64,000 nucleotides of DNA, from assembly GCF_034096925.1 (NCBI RefSeq), contig NZ_JAWZSQ010000006.1, positions 182,101 through 246,100 on the forward strand. Direction: 5' to 3'. The position numbers and the translations under genes are program-made. A model generated the notes under the pieces. That model was not told the origin of the DNA. It was given only the letters and a program-made list of their open reading frames with translations, and did no database searches. This document shows, one piece after another, positions 1 through 7,549 of this stretch (position 1 is the stretch's first letter; the number at the start of each line of letters is the position of its first letter). The DNA comes from Patulibacter defluvii (GTDB lineage: Bacteria; Actinomycetota; Thermoleophilia; Solirubrobacterales; Solirubrobacteraceae).

Positions 1-55
1 CGGCAAGAAGACCACCAAGGCGGTGACGATCGTCGTCTCCCGTGGTCGCCGGTGA
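1..55 (+). CDS. 3' end of an unidentified gene (partial)
   Basis: The second reading frame is open from the window edge to TGA at 53-55 and encodes a Lys/Thr-rich then basic tail (ending VVSRGRR). Only 17 residues are visible. Several secreted proteins in this window also end in a short beta strand followed by basic residues, so this may be the end of one, but no family can be named. Confidence 0.4.
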   Translation, partial: GKKTTKAVTIVVSRGRR

Positions 56-56
56 G

Positions 57-62
57 TAGCCT
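57..62 (+). promoter_or_regulatory. -10 hexamer TAGCCT, leaderless promoter
   Basis: TAGCCT lies 6 bases before the GTG at 69. With a transcription start about 7 bases after the hexamer the mRNA would begin at the start codon. No clear -35 or Shine-Dalgarno is seen. Confidence 0.6.
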
Positions 63-68
63 GGCGGC

Positions 69-968
69 GTGACCGCGCCGCTGCTGCTCTTCGACCTGCC
101 GTGGATGCTCTACCGCGCGCACTTCGCGCTGCCGTCGAGCATCAAGGGCGCCGACGGTGAGCCGATCGGCGCCCTGCTCGGCACCGTGCGGGCGATCCTG
201 GCCGAGATCGCCGAGCACGAGCCGGCCGGCGTCTGCTGCGCGATCGGCTCGGAGGACGCGCCGCACCGGACCGCGCTGCTGCCCGCCTACCACGCCCACC
301 GCGAGCCGATGCCGGACGCGCTGCGGCACCGCTGGGAGCAGGCGCCGGACCTCTGCCGGGCGTTCGGCTGGGCGGTCCGCGACGGCGGCGAGCTGGAGGC
401 CGACGACGTCCTGGCCACGGTCGCGCGCCAGCGGTCGGCGGCCGGCCAGCGCTCGATCATCGTCACCGGCGACCGCGACCTGCTGGCCTGCGTCGACGAG
501 CACGTGATCGTGCGCCGCCCGGCCGGCCGCGGGCCCGGCCTGGTGACGGTCGACGAGCCGGGCGTGCGCGAGATGCTCGGCGTCCGCCCCGACCAGGTGA
601 CCGACCTGATCGCGCTCCGCGGCGACCAGTCGGACGGGATCCCCGGCGCGCCCGGGATCGGGGCCAAGACCGCGGCCCGGCTGCTGGCCGCCCACGGCGA
701 CCTGGAGGGCGTGCTGCGCGCGGCCGGCGCCGACGGCCCCGACGGCGAGCCGGGTCCGATGCCGCAGCTCGGCGACGGCCTGACCCCGCGGCTGGCGGGA
801 GCGCTCTGCGAGCACGCCGCCGAGGTTCGCCGCGACCGCGAGGTGGCGCGGCTGATCGAGGCGCCGGTCGAGCCGGTGCCCGACGCTCCGACCGACCGCG
901 CCGGCGGCGCCGCGGCGGCCGAGGCGCTGGGGATGGGCCGGCTGGCGAAGGACCTGCGGGCGGGGTAA
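69..968 (+). CDS. Stand-alone 5'-3' exonuclease (PolI N-terminal domain family)
   Basis: This 299-residue protein matches the 5' nuclease (flap endonuclease) domain of DNA polymerase I without any polymerase part. It would remove RNA primers or 5' flaps in repair and replication. Metal-binding acidic positions are visible: Asp9 in the N-terminal strand, the E-A-D-D cluster at 110-113, G-D-R-D with Asp135 and Asp137, and Asp186/Asp189. A helix-hairpin-helix segment (GAPGIGAKTAARLL) follows at about 193-206. The start is GTG 69, supported by the leaderless -10. The last 80 residues are variable. Stand-alone versions are common in actinobacteria; the nuclease call is firm, the exact substrate is not. 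Confidence 0.9.
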   Translation: MTAPLLLFDLPWMLYRAHFALPSSIKGADGEPIGALLGTVRAILAEIAEHEPAGVCCAIGSEDAPHRTALLPAYHAHREPMPDALRHRWEQAPDLCRAFGWAVRDGGELEADDVLATVARQRSAAGQRSIIVTGDRDLLACVDEHVIVRRPAGRGPGLVTVDEPGVREMLGVRPDQVTDLIALRGDQSDGIPGAPGIGAKTAARLLAAHGDLEGVLRAAGADGPDGEPGPMPQLGDGLTPRLAGALCEHAAEVRRDREVARLIEAPVEPVPDAPTDRAGGAAAAEALGMGRLAKDLRAG

Positions 969-993
969 GGGCCGCGCCCGGCCCGCGGGCCGG

Positions 994-1377
994 CTACGGC
1001 TGCCGGCCGGACCCGTCGTAGACCACCCCGGCGAGGTCGCCGAGCAGGTCGCGGGTCTCCTCCAGGCGGGCGGTCAGCAGCTGCTTGGCGATCTCCAGCA
1101 GCTGGAAGATCCGCGGGTCCTTGACGCGGTAGAAGACGCTGGTCCCCGCCCGCCGCCGTTCGAGGACGCCCTGGCGGTGCATCGCGGTCAGGTGCTGGGA
1201 GGTGCCGCTGGAGTCGAGCCCGAGCGCGGCCTGCAGCTCGCCGACCGAGCGCTCGCCGTCGCGCAGCAGCTCGAGGATCCGGACCCGGGCGGGATGGCCG
1301 AGCAGGCGGAAGAACTCGGCCTTCAGGCGGTAGATCGGCGCCGGCTCGCCGGGCGGCTGCGGGGGGAGGTCGGGCAT
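994..1377 (-). CDS. ArsR-family winged-helix transcriptional regulator
   Basis: 127-residue DNA-binding protein with the ArsR fold. An N-terminal helix (KAEFFRLLGHPARVRILELL) is followed by the helix-turn-helix (SVGELQAALGLDSSGTSQHL) and a wing (RRRAGTSVFYRVKD). No cysteine is present, so the thiol- or metal-thiolate sensing of classic ArsR or SqrR/BigR members is excluded; the signal is unknown. ATG 1377 is chosen because GTG 1392 overlaps the likely -10 (TATCGT, 1391-1396). It is divergent from the small gene and SulP transporter at 1425-3316, and probably controls them and itself through the dyad at 1413-1433. Confidence 0.88.
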   Translation of the reverse strand: MPDLPPQPPGEPAPIYRLKAEFFRLLGHPARVRILELLRDGERSVGELQAALGLDSSGTSQHLTAMHRQGVLERRRAGTSVFYRVKDPRIFQLLEIAKQLLTARLEETRDLLGDLAGVVYDGSGRQP

Positions 1378-1390
1378 GCGGTCGGGGGTC

Positions 1391-1396
1391 ACGATA
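1391..1396 (-). promoter_or_regulatory. -10 hexamer TATCGT of the ArsR-type gene
   Basis: TATCGT lies 13 bases upstream of ATG 1377. A possible -35 (TTAAGA, forward positions 1414-1419, 17-base spacer) sits inside the palindrome, so a bound repressor would block it. Confidence 0.45.
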
Positions 1397-1412
1397 CCAA
1401 CGCTTCCTTCTT

Positions 1413-1433
1413 ATCTTAAGATCTTTGAAGATC
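1413..1433. promoter_or_regulatory. Operator-like run of alternating ATCTT/AAGAT half-sites
   Basis: A perfect 10-base palindrome ATCTTAAGAT (1413-1422) overlaps a second dyad, GATCTT-TG-AAGATC (1420-1433). It lies between the divergent ArsR-type and SulP transcription units and is the only AT-rich stretch nearby. Short imperfect dyads overlapping promoters are typical ArsR-family operators. Binding itself is inferred. Confidence 0.6.
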
Positions 1434-1658
1434 ATGGAATCATCAGCTCATGGTGCTGCCGACCCGGTGGTCGCGCGGCTGATCGCCGACCTCGGGCGCG
1501 ATCCCGCCCGCGCCCGGACCGCCGCCCAACGGCTGCTGGAGCTGCTGGAGCCGGACGACCTGGACCCCGTCCTGCGGCTGGCTCCGGACGCCGCGACGAC
1601 CGTGCTGCGGGACGCCTGGGAGCGCTACCGCCACGACCGTGGACGGTCGTGGAACTGA
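1425..1658 (+). CDS. Small acidic helical protein co-transcribed with a SulP transporter
   Basis: 77 residues (74 if ATG 1434 is used), predicted all-helical, rich in Ala, Leu, Asp and Arg, with no membrane segment, Cys or signal peptide. TTG 1425 is favoured because a TATCTT hexamer (1412-1417) lies 7 bases upstream. The last 10 bases overlap the GTG of the downstream SulP gene, so translation is probably coupled. It may assist or regulate the transporter, but no family is recognised. Confidence 0.55.
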   Translation: MKIMESSAHGAADPVVARLIADLGRDPARARTAAQRLLELLEPDDLDPVLRLAPDAATTVLRDAWERYRHDRGRSWN

Positions 1659-3316
1659 GCGCCGCCCGCCGCCGCTCGCTGCTGCCCGGCCGCGGCGACT
1701 ACGCCGGCCTCCGGCGCAGCTGGCGGATCGACCTGGTGGCCGGGATCACGGTCGCCGTCGTCGCGCTGCCGCTGGCGCTCGGGTTCGCCGTCACCTCCGG
1801 CCTCGGCGCCCAGGCCGGACTGGTGACCGCGATCGTGGCGGGGATCGTCGCCGGCGTCTTCGGCGGCTCGCACGTCCAGGTCAGCGGCCCGACCGGCGCG
1901 ATGACCGTCGTGCTGGTGCCGGTCGTCGCCACCCTCGGGCCGGCCGGCGTGGCCGCGGTCGCGCTGCTGGCCGGCGGCCTGCTGGTGCTCGCGGGCGCGC
2001 TGCGGCTGGGCCGCTACGCCGCCGTCCTGCCGTGGCCGGTGGTCGAGGGCTTCACCGTCGGGATCGCGCTCTTGATCGGGCTCCAGCAGGTACCGGCCGC
2101 GCTCGGCGTGCCGAAGCCGGAGGGCGAGAACACCGCCGCGGTCGCCGTTCGCGCCGTCGTCGACTGGGGCGGTGGCCACTGGAGCGCGCTGGCGGTCGTG
2201 GCCGTCGTCGCCGCGGTGATGGTCGCGGCCCCGCGCCTGCACCGGGCGCTGCCCGCCTCGCTGCTGGCGGTGGCCGTGGCGACGGTCGTCGCCGAGCTGG
2301 CCGGGCTGTCGGTCACGCGGATCGGCGCGATCCCCGCCGGCCTGCCGACGCCGTCGCTGCCGCAGATCGACGGCGACCGGCTCGGCGACCTGGTGACCGC
2401 CGCGCTGGCCGTCGCGGCGCTCGGCGCGGTCGAGAGCCTGCTGTCGGCCCGGGTCGCGGACGGGATGGCCGACGGCGAGGCCCATGACCCCGACCGCGAG
2501 CTGGTCGGCCAGGGGCTGGCCAACGTCGCCGTCGCCTTCGTCGGCGGGATGCCGGCCACCGGCGCGATCGCCCGCACCGCGGTCAACGTCCGCGCCGGCG
2601 CCCGCACCCGCGCGGCGACGATCGTCCACGGCCTGACCCTGGTCGCCGTCGTGCTGCTGCTCGCGCCGCTGCTGGAGCGGGTGCCGATCGCCGCGCTCGC
2701 CGGCGTCCTGCTCGTGACCGCCACCCGGATGGTCGAGACGGGCACCGTCGGGCGGCTGCTGCGCTCGACCCGCGAGGACGCGCTGCTGCTGCTCCTGACC
2801 GCCGCCGCGACCGTCGCCTTCGACCTGGTCGTCGCGGTCGGGATCGGGGTCGCCCTGGCCGCGCTGCTGGCGCTGCGGTCGGTCGCGGCCAGTGCCGCCT
2901 TCGAGCGGGACGACCTCGGCCCGGTCGACGTCGACGCGACGCTGGAGCACGCGCTGATCGAGGAGCACATCGTCGCCTACCGGCTCGACGGGGCGCTCTT
3001 CTTCGGGGCCGCCCAGCGGTTCCTGCTCGAGCTGACCGCGGTCGCCGACGTCGAGGTGGTGATCCTGCGGATGGGCGGCCTGCGGGTGATCGACAGCACG
3101 GGGGCGATGGCGCTCGCCGACCTGATCGATCACCTCCAGCGGCAGGGCGTGACCGTGCTGCTGGCCTCGCTGCGGCCCGAGCACCGCGGGCTGCTGGAGC
3201 GGGTCGGCGTGCTCGACCAGCTGGCCCACGCCAACCACCTGCTGCCGACGATCGACGAGGCGCTGGTCCACGCCCGCCGCCACCACCTGCGCAACCGGCG
3301 GGCGCTGGCGGCCTGA
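1649..3316 (+). CDS. SulP-family anion transporter with C-terminal STAS domain
   Basis: 555-residue inner-membrane permease of the SulP/SLC26 family (sulfate, bicarbonate or other anions). About ten to twelve hydrophobic helices run from residue 30 to 410. The conserved early segment (ITVAVVALPLALGFAV, then GSHVQVSGPTGAMTVVL) is clear. A STAS domain occupies the last ~110 residues, with the D-S-T-G motif in VIDSTGAMALADL. Start GTG 1649 overlaps the upstream stop. Neighbouring ArsR-type control suggests conditional expression. The substrate cannot be read from sequence; bicarbonate or sulfate are the usual candidates. Confidence 0.9.
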   Translation: MELSAARRRSLLPGRGDYAGLRRSWRIDLVAGITVAVVALPLALGFAVTSGLGAQAGLVTAIVAGIVAGVFGGSHVQVSGPTGAMTVVLVPVVATLGPAGVAAVALLAGGLLVLAGALRLGRYAAVLPWPVVEGFTVGIALLIGLQQVPAALGVPKPEGENTAAVAVRAVVDWGGGHWSALAVVAVVAAVMVAAPRLHRALPASLLAVAVATVVAELAGLSVTRIGAIPAGLPTPSLPQIDGDRLGDLVTAALAVAALGAVESLLSARVADGMADGEAHDPDRELVGQGLANVAVAFVGGMPATGAIARTAVNVRAGARTRAATIVHGLTLVAVVLLLAPLLERVPIAALAGVLLVTATRMVETGTVGRLLRSTREDALLLLLTAAATVAFDLVVAVGIGVALAALLALRSVAASAAFERDDLGPVDVDATLEHALIEEHIVAYRLDGALFFGAAQRFLLELTAVADVEVVILRMGGLRVIDSTGAMALADLIDHLQRQGVTVLLASLRPEHRGLLERVGVLDQLAHANHLLPTIDEALVHARRHHLRNRRALAA

Positions 3317-3319
3317 CGG

Positions 3320-4093
3320 TCAGCGCCCGCCGATGGGTCGCAGCTCGACCTTCCCGCGCCAGGTCTGGGTGACCCGGATCGTGCCGTCCGACCAGCGGCG
3401 GCGCTGGTCGACGACCAGGTCGATCGACGCCTTGCGGGGCGCGTCGCGGAAGGCGCTGGCGGGGTACGAGGCGGTCCCCAGGTCGGAGGGCGCCGGCGGC
3501 GGGCTCGGCGCCGGCAGGCTGGCGCCGTCGTGGCGGACGCACGACGGGCTCCAGCCGGAGGGCAGGAAGCTCCAGCGGAAGATCAGCGCGCCCTTGGTCT
3601 GGTGCGACGGCACGACGACCGTGTTGAGGATCGTCGGCAGCGAGCCGGCGGGCCAGGGGCGGTCGCAGTCGTAGATCCCCGCCTGCTCGTCCGACCAGGT
3701 GGCGCGGCTGGTGATCGCGGTCCGGACCGGCGACAGCGTCGCGACGGCGACCCCCTTCTCCGGCTGCTGGAAGCGCCCGCTCTTGTCGCTGCCGTTGGAG
3801 CGGATCGTGGTCGTGCCCCGCATCCGGAAGTCGAAGTCCTCGCTCTCGTCGCGGGCGGTGGTGGTGCCGACGACGTCGACGGCGACCACCTGCCAGCGGC
3901 GCGGCAGCGCGACCGCGCGGACGTCGCCGCAGACCCGCCGCTTCTTCTTCTTGCCCTTGACCGGCTTCTTCCGCTCGACGCAGGGCTTGATCTTCTTCGG
4001 CTTGCCGCCCTCGCGCGCCGCGGCCGGCGCGGCGGGTATCGCGACGATCGCGGCGGCCAGGGCGAGGGGGATCACGGAGCGGGGGGAGCGCAT
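3320..4093 (-). CDS. Secreted or exported protein of unknown function
   Basis: 257 residues with a Sec signal peptide (hydrophobic core 10-22, AxA-type end PAAAREGG), then a strongly basic segment with repeated Lys and two cysteines about 20 residues apart. A mainly beta-strand body with aromatic residues follows, including a further Cys in a YDCDRPW segment. No enzyme motif is recognised. It is convergent with the SulP gene, with a 3-base gap. A leaderless -10 (TAGCGT) precedes ATG 4093. Confidence 0.7.
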   Translation of the reverse strand: MRSPRSVIPLALAAAIVAIPAAPAAAREGGKPKKIKPCVERKKPVKGKKKKRRVCGDVRAVALPRRWQVVAVDVVGTTTARDESEDFDFRMRGTTTIRSNGSDKSGRFQQPEKGVAVATLSPVRTAITSRATWSDEQAGIYDCDRPWPAGSLPTILNTVVVPSHQTKGALIFRWSFLPSGWSPSCVRHDGASLPAPSPPPAPSDLGTASYPASAFRDAPRKASIDLVVDQRRRWSDGTIRVTQTWRGKVELRPIGGR

Positions 4094-4101
4094 GGCCGCC
4101 C

Positions 4102-4107
4102 ACGCTA
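4102..4107 (-). promoter_or_regulatory. -10 hexamer TAGCGT, leaderless promoter
   Basis: On the minus strand TAGCGT lies 8 bases before ATG 4093. The rest of 4108-4222 shows nothing else convincing. Confidence 0.55.
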
Positions 4108-4222
4108 GGTCGCGAGAGCCGCGGTCGCGTCCGCCGGTCGGCCGATCCGCGGCCCGGCGCGGACGATCGTCGGTCCTCCGCGGGAGCGACCCCGGGTCGC
4201 CCGCGCGATCGACCCCGGACGC

Positions 4223-5134
4223 CTAGGCCAGCTCGCGGTAGACGGCCCAGGTGGCGCGGGCGGCGTCGGTCCAGCTCCACGCCGGCGGCGCGGGGGCGGG
4301 GCGCTCCAGCCCCTCGGCCAGCGCGACCAGGCCGGCGACGTCGTCCGACGGAGCGAACGCGGCCCGCCCGTCGAGCACCTCGCGCAGCGCCGGCACGTCG
4401 CTGCAGGCCACCGGGCAGCCGCAGGCCAGCGCCTCGACCGGCGTCAGGCCGAAGCCCTCGTCGTCGGAGGGCAGCACCAGCGCGTGGGCGGCCGAGTAGA
4501 GCGTCGCCAGGTCGCCGTCGCTGAGCTCGCCGGTCAGCTGCACGTCGGGCAGCTCGTGGGCCCACGGCCCGGCCGGTCCGGCCAGCACCAGCGGCAGCGT
4601 CCGCGGGGCGGCGGCCAGCTCGTCCAGCCGCTTGCGGGGATCGGGGTGGCGCATCCCGCCGACCCAGAGCAGGAACCGCTCGGGCAGCGCCAGCCGCTCC
4701 CGCAGCTCGCCGATCGCGTCGTCGGCGGCGGGGGCGAAGTGCGGCGCGGGGGCCTCGTGGATCACCCGCAGCCGCGCGACGGGGACCTCGAGCAGCCGCT
4801 CGACGTCAGCGGCGACCGCGGCGGTCGGGACGACGATCCGGTCGGCCCGCTGGACGGCCAGATAGCGGAGCCGGAAGCGGACGCCGGTCCGCAGGTACTC
4901 GCGGCGGCGCTTCAGCGGCACCAGGTCGTGGAGGGTCGCCACCTGCGGCTTGCCGGGATGCAGCAGCACGCCGTCGAGCCACGGGCTGTGGAACAGGTCG
5001 CAGCCGATCGGCCGCCGCCGCTCGACCACCTCGTCGCCCTCGGCCGTCTCCTGGAGCGCGTCGCGCAGGCAGCGGACGTAGCGCCCGATCCCGCGGACGT
5101 CGGCCGTCGCGCGCGTGTCGAGGGCGACCTTCAT
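4223..5134 (-). CDS. GT4-type glycosyltransferase
   Basis: 303-residue GT-B enzyme of the GT4 group. It has an N-terminal acceptor domain with a G-I-G-R-Y motif and the H-D-L-V strand turn typical of the family. The C-terminal donor domain shows FLLWVGGMRHPDPRKR, then the E-x7-E nucleotide-sugar motif in SDDEGFGLTPVEALACGCPV. It is shorter than most GT4 proteins because the first ~40 residues are compact. ATG 5134 overlaps the stop of the upstream GT4 gene by four bases (ATGA), so the pair is one operon. Donor and acceptor are unknown; membrane-associated assembly of a surface glycan is inferred from context. Confidence 0.88.
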   Translation of the reverse strand: MKVALDTRATADVRGIGRYVRCLRDALQETAEGDEVVERRRPIGCDLFHSPWLDGVLLHPGKPQVATLHDLVPLKRRREYLRTGVRFRLRYLAVQRADRIVVPTAAVAADVERLLEVPVARLRVIHEAPAPHFAPAADDAIGELRERLALPERFLLWVGGMRHPDPRKRLDELAAAPRTLPLVLAGPAGPWAHELPDVQLTGELSDGDLATLYSAAHALVLPSDDEGFGLTPVEALACGCPVACSDVPALREVLDGRAAFAPSDDVAGLVALAEGLERPAPAPPAWSWTDAARATWAVYRELA

Positions 5135-6264
5135 CGCTTCCCGCGACCGTCGTCGGCCGCGGCGCGGGTGGCGGCGGTCGTCGCCGAGCGGTCGCCGTCG
5201 GCCGGACCGCGGTGGCCGCGCAGCGCGGCGTCGACCCGGTCGGCGAAGGCGTCGAGCGCCCAGGCCCGCGCCGCCTGGCGGCAGCCGTCGGCCAGCAGCG
5301 TCCGCTCGCGCAGCGCCCAGACCGCCCCGTGGGCCAGCGCCGCCGGATCGCCGGGCGGCACCAGCCGCCCGGTGACGCCGTCCTGGACCACCTCGACCAG
5401 CCCGTCGACCGCCGACGCGACGACCGGGACCCCGACCGCCTGGGCCTCGGCGGCGATCGTCCCGAACGGCTCGCGGTGCGACGGCACCACCAGCACGTCG
5501 ACGTGGCGCAGCAGCCCCGGCCCGCCGGTCTGCCACGGCCAGCGCTCGACCCCGGCCGCGTCGGCCCGGCGGTCGACCAGCCGGGCGTGGTGGGGGTCGG
5601 CGTCGTAGGAGTCCTCGCCGACGATCACGATCCGCGCCCGCGGCACCGCGACCCGGATCCCCTCGGCGGCGGCGATCAGGTCGAGCGGGCCCTTGCGCGG
5701 CTCGATCCGGCCGACGAAGGCGATCACCGGCCGGTCGTCGACCGTCCACGGGGCGGCGACCGCCGGCGGGTCGAGGTCGACCGGGCAGCCGGTCACGACG
5801 ACGTCGCGGCCGAGCCGCTGCCCGACCGGGTGGGCGCAGGCCCGCGAGTCGGCCAGCAGCACGTCGGCGCCGCCCCAGAAGCGCGGCACGCGGCGGGTCA
5901 TGTCGTGGACGTGGATCGCGGTCCGGGCCGCGATCCGTCCGCCGCCGCGCCCGCCGGGCGGCTGCAGCGCCGGCAGCAGCCGCGCCGGCACCGTCCCGTT
6001 CAGGTAGACGACGTCGTGCTGCGCGGCGAGCGCCCGGAAGGCCCGGAAGGCCAGCACCGCGCCGAGTCCCTGACCGCGCCCGAGCCCGCCGACCGGCTGC
6101 TGGCGCCAGACCACGTCGTCCGGCGCCTCGGCCGGCCGCCGGCCGGTCGGGCCGGTCATCGTCATCCGCCAGCCGCGCTCGGCCAGCAGCGGGGCGGCCC
6201 GCAGCAGCGCCAGCTCGGCCCCGCCCGGCCGGTCCACCGCGTGCACCACCAGGAGCGACCGCAT
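5131..6264 (-). CDS. GT4-type glycosyltransferase
   Basis: 377-residue retaining GT-B glycosyltransferase. The N-terminus has the usual donor-loop glycine motif (DRPGGAELALL). The C-terminal domain shows AFVGRIEPRKGPLDLI and the E-x7-E region (SHREPFGTIAAEAQAVGVPV). Start ATG 6264 is chosen over longer in-frame options because a TAGCCT hexamer sits 8 bases upstream and the conserved fold begins here. It is first gene of a two-gene operon with the GT4 at 4223-5134, and divergent from the GT4 at 6365. Confidence 0.9.
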   Translation of the reverse strand: MRSLLVVHAVDRPGGAELALLRAAPLLAERGWRMTMTGPTGRRPAEAPDDVVWRQQPVGGLGRGQGLGAVLAFRAFRALAAQHDVVYLNGTVPARLLPALQPPGGRGGGRIAARTAIHVHDMTRRVPRFWGGADVLLADSRACAHPVGQRLGRDVVVTGCPVDLDPPAVAAPWTVDDRPVIAFVGRIEPRKGPLDLIAAAEGIRVAVPRARIVIVGEDSYDADPHHARLVDRRADAAGVERWPWQTGGPGLLRHVDVLVVPSHREPFGTIAAEAQAVGVPVVASAVDGLVEVVQDGVTGRLVPPGDPAALAHGAVWALRERTLLADGCRQAARAWALDAFADRVDAALRGHRGPADGDRSATTAATRAAADDGRGKR

Positions 6265-6272
6265 CGGGCCGA

Positions 6273-6278
6273 AGGCTA
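6273..6278 (-). promoter_or_regulatory. -10 hexamer TAGCCT, leaderless promoter
   Basis: Minus-strand TAGCCT lies 8 bases before ATG 6264 and drives the GT4 pair. Confidence 0.6.
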
Positions 6279-6340
6279 GATGAGCGCGCGGTCTCCGGGT
6301 GGGTGACGTGTGACGGACCGCCCGACGGGCCGAGCCCGGG

Positions 6341-6346
6341 TAGCCT
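6341..6346 (+). promoter_or_regulatory. -10 hexamer TAGCCT, short leader
   Basis: TAGCCT preceded by CCGGG lies 18 bases before GTG 6365, so any leader would be only about 10 bases. Confidence 0.5.
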
Positions 6347-6364
6347 GTCGCGGCAGCGGCGCTC

Positions 6365-7465
6365 GTGAGGATCCTCGTCGACACCAGCTACGCGCTGCGG
6401 GGCGCATCCGGGACCGCCGTCTACGTGGAGCAGCTGCTCGCGGCCCTCGCCGAGCAGGACGTCGACGTCGTCGCGCTCGGCGACGAGCACCGCCCGCCGC
6501 CGGCCGGCGGCGGCCTCGGCAGCGTCCGCAACCTGGCCCACGACCAGCGCTGGCTGCACCTGCGGCTGCCGGCGCTGGCCGCCCGCCACCGGGTCGACGT
6601 CGTCCACCACCCGCTGCCCGCCTTCAGCCCCCGGATCGCCGGTCGCGGGCCCGGTGCGCCGGCCGGCATCGCCCAGGTGACGACCGTCCACGACCTCGCC
6701 TTCGAGCTGCTGCCGGAGTGCTTCGACCCACGGTTCGCGCGCTGGGCCTCGGTCACCCACCGGCGGGCCGCGCTGCGCGCCGACGCGGTGATCGCCGTCT
6801 CCCAGACCACCGCGCTCGACGTCCGCGAGCGCTGGCAGGTCCCGGCCGACCGGGTGGTGGTGGCCCCCCACGGCCCCGGCCAGTGGCACGCGCGCGAGAT
6901 CCGCTCTGGCGCCACCGAGCGCGGGCCATCGGTGCCGCTGACCCGGCCCTACCTGCTCTACGTCGGCGACGACGAGCCGCGCAAGGACCTGCCGACGCTG
7001 CGGGCCGCCCACCGCACGCTGACGGCGCGGCTGGGCGACGCGGCCCCCGACCTGGTGCTGGCGGGACGGATCGCCGGCGCCCCCGCGGGCGGCGAGCGGA
7101 TCGCCGTCGCCCCCGAGCGCGACCAGCTGCTGGCGCTGATGGACGGGGCCTTGGCGCTCGTCCACCCGGCGCTCCACGAGGGCGTCGGCCTGACCCCGCT
7201 GGAGGCGATGGCGCGCGGGGTGCCGGTGGTCGCCGCCCGCGCTCCCGGCGTCACCGAGACCTGCGAGGACGCCGCCGCCTACTTCCCGCCGCGCGACCCC
7301 GACGGGCTGGCCGACGCGGTCGAGCGGATCGTGGCCGAGCCGCGGCTGCGCGAGCGGCTGGCCCAGGCCGGGCGGCGGGTGGCCGGCGCCCGCAGCTGGT
7401 CGGCGGCGGCGCGGGCGCACGTCGAGGCCTACCGGCTGGCGGTCCGGCGGCGGGCCGGTCGCTGA
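6365..7465 (+). CDS. GT4-type glycosyltransferase
   Basis: 366-residue GT-B enzyme close to the mannosyl/rhamnosyl GT4 group. The N-terminal half carries A-S-G-T-A-V-Y-V-E and VTTVHDLAFELLPE, a segment typical of this group. The C-terminal half has YLLYVGDDEPRKDLPTL and the donor motif HEGVGLTPLEAMARGVPVV with both glutamates. It is followed 84 bases later by the DUF1972-type glycosyltransferase on the same strand, so both may be made together, although the second has its own -10. Confidence 0.9.
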   Translation: MRILVDTSYALRGASGTAVYVEQLLAALAEQDVDVVALGDEHRPPPAGGGLGSVRNLAHDQRWLHLRLPALAARHRVDVVHHPLPAFSPRIAGRGPGAPAGIAQVTTVHDLAFELLPECFDPRFARWASVTHRRAALRADAVIAVSQTTALDVRERWQVPADRVVVAPHGPGQWHAREIRSGATERGPSVPLTRPYLLYVGDDEPRKDLPTLRAAHRTLTARLGDAAPDLVLAGRIAGAPAGGERIAVAPERDQLLALMDGALALVHPALHEGVGLTPLEAMARGVPVVAARAPGVTETCEDAAAYFPPRDPDGLADAVERIVAEPRLRERLAQAGRRVAGARSWSAAARAHVEAYRLAVRRRAGR

Positions 7466-7497
7466 CGCCGCGGGCGCACCCGCGACCCGCGCTCCGG

Positions 7498-7503
7498 TAC
7501 GCT
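7498..7503 (+). promoter_or_regulatory. -10 hexamer TACGCT with a 46-base leader
   Basis: TACGCT follows CTCCGG and precedes ATG 7550 by 46 bases. The leader is GC-rich without an obvious Shine-Dalgarno. Confidence 0.4.
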
Positions 7504-7549
7504 CGCCGTTCACGGAACCCGCGGGGCACGGGGTCCGTCGACCTCTCCG

